From positions 1-7,849 of the forward strand of contig QMQC01000070.1 in assembly GCA_003648875.1 (NCBI GenBank): 7,849 nt of DNA, written 5' to 3'. Position 1 is the stretch's first letter; each line of letters starts with the position of its first letter. The stretch is from Actinomycetota bacterium. Lineage in GTDB: Bacteria > Actinomycetota > Acidimicrobiia > Spongiisociales > UBA5794. A program made the translations under genes and the position numbers. Positions 1 through 6,467 of the stretch are shown here, in pieces. Under the pieces are notes generated by a model that ran no database searches, was not told the DNA's origin, and saw only the letters and a program-made list of their open reading frames with translations.

Positions 1-667
1 GACCCAGTTCAAGGAGAAGACCGCCGCCGGTGCTGCATCGAATCTCGGGCTCTATTCCTACCCCGTGCTCATGGCTGCGGACATTCTCCTCCATCGTGCG
101 AATCTCGTACCGGTAGGTGACGACCAGCGTCAACACATTGAGGTCACCCGTAACCTCGCTGAGCGCTTCAACAACAAGTACGGTGACGTCTTCCCGATTC
201 CGGACGCATACATCCCCGAGACATCGGCGAGGGTGATGTCGCTCACCGATCCGACATCCAAGATGTCCAAGTCCGACCCGCAGGAGAAGAGTCGTGTTTC
301 ACTCCTCGACAACCCCGATGTGATCAGGAAGCGCATTCGTTCGGCCGTCACCGACAGCGATCCAGAGATCCGATACGACGTTGTTGGGAAGCCGGGAATC
401 TCCAACTTGCTCGAGATCATGTCGGCCTGCACGGGTGACTCGATCGACATCCTTGTTGACGAATACGCAACCGGTGGATATGGGGCCTTCAAGGATGCAG
501 TGGCCGACGCTGTGGTCGCCGAGGTCGGTCCTGTCAATGAGCGCTACAAGTCATTGAAGAACGGTGACGTACGCGACGTCCTCCACTCGAGCGGCCTCCG
601 TGCGCACGAGGTGGCCGTTGGATACATGGCCGAGGTGCGGAAGGCCACAGGCGTAAGAGCTTTCTGA
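1..667 (+). CDS. trpS: Tryptophanyl-tRNA synthetase, 3' part (N-terminus outside window)
   Basis: Cytoplasmic class I aminoacyl-tRNA synthetase that joins tryptophan to tRNA-Trp using ATP. The first complete codon is at position 2 and the stop TGA is at 665-667, so 221 residues are visible out of about 330-340 usual for the family; the HIGH-motif region lies upstream of the window. Visible family signatures are TQFKEK at the very start, YPVLMAADILL, the substrate-recognition segment VPVGDDQRQHIE, and a perfect KMSKS ATP-binding loop followed by DP (nt 260-274). The C-terminal helical anticodon-binding part runs to a normal-looking end (GYMAEVRKATGVRAF). No frameshift is seen. An ATG at 71 is internal and is not the start, because the conserved family sequence continues upstream of it. 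The next gene is 205 bp away behind a repeat-rich gap, so trpS is probably not tightly coupled to guaB3. Confidence 0.97.
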   Translation, partial: TQFKEKTAAGAASNLGLYSYPVLMAADILLHRANLVPVGDDQRQHIEVTRNLAERFNNKYGDVFPIPDAYIPETSARVMSLTDPTSKMSKSDPQEKSRVSLLDNPDVIRKRIRSAVTDSDPEIRYDVVGKPGISNLLEIMSACTGDSIDILVDEYATGGYGAFKDAVADAVVAEVGPVNERYKSLKNGDVRDVLHSSGLRAHEVAVGYMAEVRKATGVRAF

Positions 668-669
668 CC

Positions 670-744
670 CGGTCGCTGTGCTCCCTCTCGGGTCGCTTCG
701 CCTGCGGCTCCGCTTACCGAATCGGTCGCTGTGCCTCCCTTCGG
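670..744. repeat. 12-nt direct repeat in the trpS-guaB3 gap
   Basis: CGGTCGCTGTGC occurs identically at 670-681 and 723-734. Both copies continue as (C)TCCCT(C)TCGG, so the similarity extends to about 20 bases with small indels. A shorter relative, GGTCGCT, sits between them at 691-697. The stretch begins right after the trpS stop codon and abuts the heptamer array at 742. It has no coding signature and no U-tract terminator hairpin. The copies look like pieces of a degenerate intergenic repeat; I cannot assign it to a named family. Confidence 0.6.
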
Positions 745-804
745 ACTTCGGACTGCGGACTTCGGACTGCGGATGCCGGAACCCCGATGCCGGATTGCGG
801 AACT
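742..804. repeat. Degenerate tandem heptamer array, 9 units (CGGANNN)
   Basis: Read from 742, the sequence divides into nine consecutive 7-base units with no indels. The first four alternate CGGACTT and CGGACTG, which makes a perfect 14-base tandem duplication (742-755 and 756-769). The next five are diverged (for example CGGATGC at 770, CGGATTG at 791, CGGAACT at 798). Eight of nine units begin CGGA; the ninth (784) begins CCGA. The array lies in a gap between genes, just upstream of the proposed guaB3 promoter. Short heptameric intergenic repeats are known in other bacteria such as filamentous cyanobacteria, but the function here is unknown. Confidence 0.85.
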
Positions 805-807
805 TGT

Positions 808-836
808 CTGACACTTCGGGATCCCGCGGCTACTAC
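808..836 (+). promoter_or_regulatory. Possible guaB3-guaA promoter
   Basis: CTGACA at 808-813 matches five of six bases of the TTGACA -35 consensus. It is followed after exactly 17 bases by TACTAC at 831-836, a weak -10 match with TA at the first two positions and A at the fifth. Transcription would begin around 842-844 and give a leader of about 30 bases before the GTG at 873. A perfect 10-bp palindrome, CGGGATCCCG (817-826), sits inside the spacer and could be an operator or chance. The call rests on element spacing and position only; the -10 is poor. Confidence 0.35.
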
Positions 837-861
837 CCTCGCATCGTCGCTTGCGCTCAGT

Positions 862-866
862 GGAGG
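862..866 (+). promoter_or_regulatory. Ribosome binding site fixing the guaB3 start
   Basis: GGAGG lies six bases before the GTG at 873. It is the strongest Shine-Dalgarno in the window and decides the guaB3 start. The reading frame is open further upstream to about 678, but that part runs through the heptamer repeats and has no family similarity. Confidence 0.8.
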
Positions 867-872
867 TTTGGC

Positions 873-2030
873 GTGGAAGTCGAGATCGGAAAAGGGAAGT
901 CCGGTCGTCGTGCCTGGGGTTTCGATGACATCGCGATCGTCCCGACGAGGCGAACCCGGGACCCGGAGGATGTCGATCTCTCGTGGGAGATCGACGCCTT
1001 CACATTTGACCTGCCGATGATGGCCTCAGGGATGGATTCCGCTGTTACGCCCAGGACCGCGATCGAGATCGGCCGCCTCGGTGGCCTCGCGACTCTGAAC
1101 CTCGAAGGACTCTGGACTCGCTATGAGGATCCTCTGCCCGTGTATGACGAGATAGCGTCCCTCGACGACCTGATCGCCACTCGTCGGATGCAGGAGCTCT
1201 ACGCCGAACCGGTCAAAGCCGACCTCATCACGCAGAGGGTCAAGGAGATCAAGGATTCAGGCGTGATCGCCTGTGGGAGTCTCACGCCACAAACCGTTGT
1301 CAAGTACGTCGACTACGCAAGGGCCGGTGGACTCGACGTGCTTGGTGTGCAGGGAACCGTCGTATCTGCCGAACATGTCTCATCACGGGAAGAACCCCTC
1401 GACCTCAACAGGTTCATCCGTCAAGTCGAGATGCCTGTGATCATCGGTGGCACTGCATCGTATTCAGGTGCGTTGCACCTCATGAGAACGGGTGCTGTGG
1501 GAATCCTCGTTGGGGTCGGCCCCGGGGCTGCTTGCACCACGCGAGGCGTCCTTGGCATCGGTGTGCCCCAGGCAACGGCGATCGCTGATGCGGCTGCGGC
1601 GCGTTCTGCGTATCTTGAAGAGTCAGGAAGGTATGTGCACGTCATTGCGGACGGAGGAATGCGTACGGGCGGTGACATATCGAAGGCGATCGCAGTTGGT
1701 GCTGACGCCGTGATGCTCGGATCACCGATAGCCGCCACAACAGAATCCCCCTCGAAAGGATTCCACTGGGGCATGGCCACATTCCACCCGACACTTCCAC
1801 GGGGCTCCCGTGTCCAGACGGGAACGCTGGGCACCATCGAGGAGATACTTGTCGGGCCTGCCCATGAGAATGACGGTCGACGGAATCTCTTTGGTGGCCT
1901 TCGCGGTTCAATGGCAACGACGGGTTATGCCACGGTCAAGGAGTTCCAGAAGGCCGAGGTGATGATCGCTCCCGCTCTCCAGACCGAAGGAAAGCAACTC
2001 CAGCGGTCCCAGGGTGTGGGGATGGGCTGA
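873..2030 (+). CDS. guaB3: GuaB3 family IMP dehydrogenase-related protein
   Basis: Soluble TIM-barrel protein of the IMP dehydrogenase/GMP reductase superfamily, expected to oxidise IMP to XMP with NAD+, the entry to guanine nucleotides. The 385 residues start at GTG 873, chosen from the GGAGG at 862-866 and because the protein then opens with the family's EVEIGKGK...RRAWGFDDIAIVP signature. Visible elements are ASGMDSAVTPRTAIEIG (52-67), the catalytic loop GVGPGAACTTR (214-224) with the nucleophile Cys221, and the phosphate-binding region IADGGMRTGGDISKAIAVGADAVMLG (from 258). There is no inserted CBS (Bateman) pair, which separates GuaB3 from classical GuaB and is normal for this roughly 375-residue group. 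The stop overlaps the guaA start by one base. Members of this group have been variously reported as inactive or as true IMPDHs; the intact Cys loop and coupling to guaA favour activity here, by inference. Confidence 0.93.
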   Translation: MEVEIGKGKSGRRAWGFDDIAIVPTRRTRDPEDVDLSWEIDAFTFDLPMMASGMDSAVTPRTAIEIGRLGGLATLNLEGLWTRYEDPLPVYDEIASLDDLIATRRMQELYAEPVKADLITQRVKEIKDSGVIACGSLTPQTVVKYVDYARAGGLDVLGVQGTVVSAEHVSSREEPLDLNRFIRQVEMPVIIGGTASYSGALHLMRTGAVGILVGVGPGAACTTRGVLGIGVPQATAIADAAAARSAYLEESGRYVHVIADGGMRTGGDISKAIAVGADAVMLGSPIAATTESPSKGFHWGMATFHPTLPRGSRVQTGTLGTIEEILVGPAHENDGRRNLFGGLRGSMATTGYATVKEFQKAEVMIAPALQTEGKQLQRSQGVGMG

Positions 2031-3598
2031 TGGCGGGGCCATCCGCTTCGGGCCATGCTTCACAAGCTGACTTCGACCGGGTTCTTGTCGTCGATTTTGG
2101 AGCTCAGTACGCCCAGTTGATCGCTCGTCGTGTCCGAGAAGCAAGAGTCTTCTCCGAAATTGTTCCGAGGGACATCACCGCGCAGCAGATCATGGAGAGA
2201 GGTCCCGTTGGAATCATCCTGTCGGGAGGTCCATCGTCGGTGTATGCAGAAGATGCCTACGGAATCGATCCGAAGATCTTCGAGCTCGGGATTCCTGTGT
2301 TGGGCATCTGTTATGGGCATCAGGTCATGGCGCAAACTCTCGGTGGGACTGTTGCGTCGACAGGAACGTCTGAGTTCGGACCTGCCAATCTCGCGGTTCT
2401 TGGTGACTCCCAGTTGTTCTCCGATCAGCCCGAACTCCTCCAGGTGTGGATGAGCCATAACGATGCGGTGTCCGACGCTCCCGAAGGGTTCACCGTTACT
2501 GCGTCCACACCGGATGCGCCGGTCGCTGCAATGGAGGATCCGGCTCGCCGCTTCTACGGGGTGCAGTTCCACCCGGAGGTGAAACACACCGAGCACGGTC
2601 AACGGGTGCTCGAACGCTTCCTATGGATCGCCTGTGGGGCCAGGCCCACATGGACCCATGTCGGGATCATCGAGCAGTCGGTCGCCGCAATCAGGGATGC
2701 GGTCGGCGATGGCATCGCAATATGCGGCCTCTCTGGAGGCGTCGATTCGTCTGTGGCTGCAGCACTCGTGCACAAGGCGATCGGTGACAGGCTCGTCTGT
2801 GTCTTCGTCGATCACGGCCTGATGCGTCATGGCGAGGGGGAGCAGGTGGAGGAGACGTTCCGGAATGCGTTCCATATGAATCTCATCCACGTCAAGGCTG
2901 AGGATCGATTCCTAGCGGCCTTGGAAGGTGTGGCCGATCCGGAGGAGAAGCGCAAGATCATCGGAGAGATGTTCGTCCGCGTGTTCGAGGAGGTCGCTTC
3001 GGACATCGAAGGCGCCGATCACTTGGTTCAAGGAACGCTGTATCCCGACGTCATCGAATCTGGGACGAAGGACGCCGCGAAGATCAAGAGTCATCACAAC
3101 GTCGGTGGCCTGCCCGACGACATTGGCTTCGAACTGGTTGAGCCTCTGCGAGACCTATTCAAGGACGAGGTTCGGGCGGTGGGTGAGGAGCTTGGGCTAC
3201 CCGAGGAGATCGTGTGGCGTCAGCCGTTTCCTGGGCCAGGGCTTGGGGTTCGGATCATCGGCGACATCACAAAGGAGCGACTCGACATCTTGCGAGCTGC
3301 CGATGTGATCGTTCTTGACGAGATCAGAAAGGCTGGCCTCTATCGGGAGATCTGGCAGACGTTTGGCGTCCTGCCTGCCATCAAGTCCGTCGGCGTTCAG
3401 GGCGATAGTCGCACCTACGCCTACCCATTGATCGTGCGAGCGGTCACTTCGGACGATGCGATGACCGCCGACTGGGCCCGCTTGCCCTACGAGGTCCTCG
3501 CCAAGATCTCCTCCAGAGTGATCAATGAGGTCGACGGCATCAATCGCGTCGCCTACGACATCTCGTCCAAACCCCCGGCGACGATTGAGTGGGAATGA
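2030..3598 (+). CDS. guaA: GMP synthase (glutamine-hydrolysing)
   Basis: Makes GMP from XMP, ATP and glutamine in the cytoplasm, the last step of de novo guanine nucleotide synthesis. The length of 522 residues is usual for the single-chain bacterial enzyme. An N-terminal class I glutamine amidotransferase domain (about 15-205) carries the nucleophile Cys94 in GICYGHQ and the His181/Glu183 pair in FHPEV. The ATP-pyrophosphatase domain has the P-loop SGGVDS (235-240). The C-terminal dimerisation domain contains RQPFPGPGLGVRI and ends in the invariant SSKPPATIEWE. The ATG at 2030 shares its A with the guaB3 TGA (TGATG). No strong Shine-Dalgarno precedes it beyond a purine-rich G run, so translation is probably coupled to guaB3. 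The first 14 residues (Ala/Ser/Gly-rich) are a non-conserved extension. The gene is complete, with no missing catalytic residue. Confidence 0.99.
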   Translation: MAGPSASGHASQADFDRVLVVDFGAQYAQLIARRVREARVFSEIVPRDITAQQIMERGPVGIILSGGPSSVYAEDAYGIDPKIFELGIPVLGICYGHQVMAQTLGGTVASTGTSEFGPANLAVLGDSQLFSDQPELLQVWMSHNDAVSDAPEGFTVTASTPDAPVAAMEDPARRFYGVQFHPEVKHTEHGQRVLERFLWIACGARPTWTHVGIIEQSVAAIRDAVGDGIAICGLSGGVDSSVAAALVHKAIGDRLVCVFVDHGLMRHGEGEQVEETFRNAFHMNLIHVKAEDRFLAALEGVADPEEKRKIIGEMFVRVFEEVASDIEGADHLVQGTLYPDVIESGTKDAAKIKSHHNVGGLPDDIGFELVEPLRDLFKDEVRAVGEELGLPEEIVWRQPFPGPGLGVRIIGDITKERLDILRAADVIVLDEIRKAGLYREIWQTFGVLPAIKSVGVQGDSRTYAYPLIVRAVTSDDAMTADWARLPYEVLAKISSRVINEVDGINRVAYDISSKPPATIEWE

Positions 3599-3637
3599 AC
3601 CACGCGTTCTGGTTCGCCTCGGCGCACTAATGGGGCT

Positions 3638-3693
3638 CTTCGGTCTTGGGCGGGGTGTCGGGTGGAGTGACAGGACCCCGCTCATATCCGAAG
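3638..3693 (+). terminator. Long imperfect hairpin after guaA, possible terminator
   Basis: Nested inverted repeats lie 40 bases past the guaA stop. The outer stem is CTTCGG (3638-3643) with CCGAAG (3688-3693). Inside a 6x6 internal loop, GCGGGGT (3650-3656) pairs with ACCCCGC (3675-3681), and GTC/GAC (3657-3659, 3669-3671) can add three pairs beyond a bulge. No T-tract follows, so it is not a textbook intrinsic terminator; U-less hairpins are common at actinobacterial gene ends. Near-identical 12-base segments starting CTAATGG flank the structure at 3627-3638 and 3699-3710. The structure could also be an RNA-processing or stability element. Confidence 0.4.
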
Positions 3694-3779
3694 TGCCGCT
3701 AATGGCCCTCCCCAACGGCTGAAACCCGGCCACGAACACGCCATTTCGGCTTCTGCTCGGAAATAACTAGTCATAGTCC

Positions 3780-3807
3780 TCAAGACCCATATCGAGGCTT
3801 CCGATAT
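3780..3807 (+). promoter_or_regulatory. Possible FliA/WhiG-type (sigma-28 family) promoter
   Basis: TCAA at 3780-3783 and TCCGATAT at 3800-3807 resemble the sigma-28 consensus TAAA-N15-GCCGATAA: three of four and six of eight bases match, with a spacing of 16 instead of 15. The position, about 40 bases before a CheA-like gene, is what makes it worth listing. It overlaps the inverted repeat at 3787-3809. If real, transcription would start near 3815 and exclude the leader ORF that begins at 3806. A weak housekeeping -10 candidate, CATAGT at 3772-3777, is an alternative without a convincing -35. Chance similarity is quite possible. Confidence 0.2.
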
Positions 3808-3809
3808 GG
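3787..3809. repeat. Perfect 8-bp inverted repeat upstream of the CheA-like gene
   Basis: CCATATCG (3787-3794) is repeated in reverse complement as CGATATGG (3802-3809), with a 7-base loop between. As DNA it could be an operator. As RNA it forms a hairpin that places most of the leader's GAGG (3794-3797) in the loop and the leader's ATG (3806-3808) in the right-hand stem. No T-run follows, so it is not a terminator. Confidence 0.55.
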
Positions 3810-3847
3810 CTTACGTGAGCACAACCACCTACGTCATGGTGTATTGA
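3806..3847 (+). CDS. Putative 13-residue leader peptide coupled to the CheA-like gene
   Basis: ATG at 3806 opens a 13-codon frame encoding MAYVSTTTYVMVY, with GAGG (3794-3797) eight bases upstream. Its stop TGA at 3845-3847 shares the A with the ATG of the next gene, the same TGATG junction seen between guaB3 and guaA. The downstream gene has no Shine-Dalgarno of its own, so ribosomes terminating here could restart on it. The start codon and part of the ribosome site lie in the 3787-3809 hairpin, which would allow control of both. The peptide is Thr/Tyr/Val-rich without a run of one amino acid that would suggest classical attenuation. I do not recognise it, and such a short frame can arise by chance. 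Confidence 0.35.
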   Translation: MAYVSTTTYVMVY

Positions 3848-6423
3848 TGGACTGGCAGAACGACCCCGAGCTCGAAGAGCTCTTCAAGGAAGAACTCGAT
3901 GATCGCTCGGGCAGCCTCGTGGAAGGCGCCCAAGCGATGATGAGTGGTGATATCGATTCCGAGCTTTCGGGTCGGATGCTTCGCGAAGGCCACACGATCA
4001 AAGGCACCGGTCGCGTCATGGGATACGAAGGAATCGCGAGGGGTGGTGAGGCGTGCGAATTCGTGTGGCGGTTCATCCAGCAGGGTGATTTGGAACCGTC
4101 CTCAATGCTTGGCCGAACGCTGTTGATGCTCGCAAAGTCCATTCCCGAGGCGCTCACGGGGGACGACACGGCCGTGTCGGAATCGATAGACACGTTGCGA
4201 ACGCTCATCGACAGTCCCTCGCTTCTCGAGCTGCTCCCTGAGCCGATGCCGACGCCGGAGCCTCCGCCGCCACCCGAAGACGAGCAGCCAACGGTCGAAG
4301 CGGATTCGGAGCCACCCGAGGACGTACCCTCGATCGATGCGGACCACCCTGCTGAAGCAGGGACAGAGCAGCCAGTCGCCGAGTCTGAGCCTGAGGTTGA
4401 GACTTCCGGGTCCGTGGCAGACGCAGAAACTCTCGAAACTGTCGCGCCCGGAAAGCCGGATGTCGCACCGCTCTCCATCGAAGACCAAGAGGAGCCGGGT
4501 CTTGCGGTTGTGCTTGAACCGGCAGTCGATCGCGGATCTGGTGCTTCAGACGAGCCCCTCGTGTTCGAGCCGGGTCCTGACGGCAGACTCGCCACACCCG
4601 TGATCACATATGAGATCGTTGCGGGCGCTGCTCAGGACGATGTCGTCGATGCGACCGAGAAGTCCGAAGCGCCCACCGCCGCCGGTCCCGCAGTCGGTGC
4701 CCCCCTGGAAGAACCACCCGGCCTCGTCGTCCTCGAAGGGACCCGTTCGGCACTGGATCCCGAGACGAACAAGACCTATGACCTCGGCGGTCTCGTTGGG
4801 GCGGTCGAGACGTGGGCAACCGAAGAGTCTGTGCCCGTGAACGCGGGGCGTCTCTTCCGGATGATCAACAATGTGGCTGCGATGAGAATCGATATCGATT
4901 CGGCAGTCAATCAAACAACCGATGTGCTCTCGAGCGGTTCACAGGTAGCCCCGGCGGCTGCAGTCGAGGGTGTTCGCGAATCGCTCGAAGCTGTGAGGCG
5001 TGCATCCGTGCAGCTGGAGTTGGCTGCGCTCGGTCTCACCGTCATGCCAATCTCGAGCATCACTTCGACCCTTCCGCAGCTCGTCAAGTACGTGTCCAAG
5101 AAACTGGGAAGGGACGTAGCGCTCGTCGTCGAGGGTGAGGACACTCTTATCGATAGACAGCTCCTCGATCGGATCGGTGAAGTGATTCGTCAACTCGTTG
5201 TCAACGCTGTCACTCACGGTCTTGAGCCAACTGCCGTGAGGGTTGCAGCCGGGAAGTCCTCGGTCGGAACCGTCAGGGTCTCTGCGAGTAGGGACAACCA
5301 GCACCTGCAGATCGCAGTTGCAGATGACGGCGGAGGCATCAACTGGGCGGCTGTTCGTGAGAAGGCTATCGAGGATGATCTCGTCGGTGACGACCCCACC
5401 GCCGACGAACTCCGGTCGGTTCTGTACGCAGGTGGATTCTCAACGAACCCGGATTCCTCTGAGTTCACCGGATCCGGCGTCGGTCTTGGACGTGTGACAG
5501 AGATCGTTGAGGAGGTGTACGGGTCCATGACGCTTGACTCCTCCGCTGGTGTCGGCACGAGTTTCGTCATCACGATGCCCGCGCACCGTGCCCTCCAGCG
5601 TGCCCAGATATTCACTGCTGGCGGCCGTACTTGGGGTGTCCCCGACTCAGTGGTCGTCGAGATCGCTCCGATGCCAGACGTATCGATCTCGGTCACGGAG
5701 AAGGGATCGTTCATCGGAGTCGGAGAAGAAACAGTGCCGTATTCGTCATTCGCCTCAGCTGCGGGCCTGGAACTCGAAGGTCTCCCATCCCAGGTGATGG
5801 TGTTGCAGAGCCCAACAGGTTTGATCGCGTTGGCGGTGGACAACGTGCTTGACACGCATGAGGTTGCCACGAAGGATCTTGGTCCGTTGCTCAGCGGGTC
5901 TTCGGTCGTGAGCGGTGTCGCGCTGCTCGGTGGCGACGACACGGTCATGCTCGTCGACGCAGGCAGACTCGCCGAGCGCATGCGATCCGCTGAAGCCGTG
6001 TCCCAAGGACCCGTTCACACGGTTCTCGTCGTGGATGACAGCCAGGGCGTACGCCAGGTCGTGTCAGGCGTCCTTGCGTCCCACGGATTTTCGACGGTGT
6101 CCGCAGGCAGCGTTTCTGACGCGCTCTCCGCTCTTTCGAAGAACGAGGTCGATGCGCTGGTCGTCGATTTCTCGATGCCGAGAGCTGACGGTGTCGCTCT
6201 CGTCCATATGGTGCGACAGCGCTACGGCGGGATCCCGATCATCATGCTCTCTGGTGTCGCATCCGAGGAGGATCGATCACGGGCAGAGCGGGCAGGTGTC
6301 GACGATTTCTTCGACAAGGGCGACTTCGCAAAGGGCGCACTTGTTCAGACACTCCGCGACCTCATCGAGAAGGATGAGGCCAACGGTGAGAACGACTCGG
6401 AAGAGTCTGTCATAGCGAGCTGA
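3847..6423 (+). CDS. CheA-like hybrid histidine kinase/response regulator (HPt-kinase-CheW-REC)
   Basis: Predicted cytoplasmic sensor kinase of the CheA class, 858 residues, without signal peptide or membrane helices. Order: HPt/P1 domain about 1-122 with the phospho-accepting His49 in HTIKGTGRVMG; a Pro/Glu/Asp-rich linker about 130-300, with no recognisable P2 domain; a dimerisation helix region about 315-400; an ATPase domain about 405-578 with N box NAVTHG (Asn453), G1 DDGGG (Asp494), F box FST and G2 GSGVGLG; a CheW-like P5 domain about 580-712; and a receiver about 724-842 with Asp730/Asp731, phospho-acceptor Asp774 in DFSMP, Ser802 and Lys824. All phosphotransfer and ATP-binding residues appear intact; Thr replaces the usual Asp in the N box (NAVDHG in most CheA). 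ATG 3847 is preferred for its overlap with the leader stop; TTG 3844 would add one residue. Such hybrids serve chemotaxis, type IV pilus or other Che-like pathways. No partner genes lie nearby, so its role is open. Confidence 0.9.
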   Translation: MDWQNDPELEELFKEELDDRSGSLVEGAQAMMSGDIDSELSGRMLREGHTIKGTGRVMGYEGIARGGEACEFVWRFIQQGDLEPSSMLGRTLLMLAKSIPEALTGDDTAVSESIDTLRTLIDSPSLLELLPEPMPTPEPPPPPEDEQPTVEADSEPPEDVPSIDADHPAEAGTEQPVAESEPEVETSGSVADAETLETVAPGKPDVAPLSIEDQEEPGLAVVLEPAVDRGSGASDEPLVFEPGPDGRLATPVITYEIVAGAAQDDVVDATEKSEAPTAAGPAVGAPLEEPPGLVVLEGTRSALDPETNKTYDLGGLVGAVETWATEESVPVNAGRLFRMINNVAAMRIDIDSAVNQTTDVLSSGSQVAPAAAVEGVRESLEAVRRASVQLELAALGLTVMPISSITSTLPQLVKYVSKKLGRDVALVVEGEDTLIDRQLLDRIGEVIRQLVVNAVTHGLEPTAVRVAAGKSSVGTVRVSASRDNQHLQIAVADDGGGINWAAVREKAIEDDLVGDDPTADELRSVLYAGGFSTNPDSSEFTGSGVGLGRVTEIVEEVYGSMTLDSSAGVGTSFVITMPAHRALQRAQIFTAGGRTWGVPDSVVVEIAPMPDVSISVTEKGSFIGVGEETVPYSSFASAAGLELEGLPSQVMVLQSPTGLIALAVDNVLDTHEVATKDLGPLLSGSSVVSGVALLGGDDTVMLVDAGRLAERMRSAEAVSQGPVHTVLVVDDSQGVRQVVSGVLASHGFSTVSAGSVSDALSALSKNEVDALVVDFSMPRADGVALVHMVRQRYGGIPIIMLSGVASEEDRSRAERAGVDDFFDKGDFAKGALVQTLRDLIEKDEANGENDSEESVIAS

Positions 6424-6467
6424 ATCGAAGCTTGGCTCGCAGTTCGCTTCCAGCTACCTGTCACATG

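Noticed and set aside
678..872. The guaB3 reading frame stays open about 65 codons upstream of 873 and could be an N-terminal extension.
   Set aside because: This part would translate the heptamer repeats into an Arg/Leu/Cys-rich stretch with no family similarity, while GGAGG and the conserved EVEIG start fit GTG 873.
3834..4607. A 257-codon minus-strand open frame opposite the start of the CheA-like gene.
   Set aside because: It is antisense to the HPt and Pro/Glu-rich linker and gives a low-complexity Ser/Gly-rich product; the + strand protein has clear domains.
4230..4750. The Pro/Glu/Asp-rich region of the kinase as a protein repeat array or a frameshifted domain.
   Set aside because: No regular period is seen, the frame is continuous and domains on both sides are intact, so it is best read as a disordered linker.
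5214..5981. A 255-codon minus-strand open frame.
   Set aside because: It is the mirror of the kinase ATPase and CheW-like domains; its Ser/Thr/Pro-rich translation shows no recognisable domain and the GC-rich codon bias explains its length.
6415..6440. Inverted repeat GCGAGC/GCTCGC around the stop of the CheA-like gene as a terminator.
   Set aside because: Only 6 bp with a 14-base loop and no T-run, partly inside the coding sequence; an overlapping alternative 5-bp stem (GAAGC/GCTTC) is equally weak.
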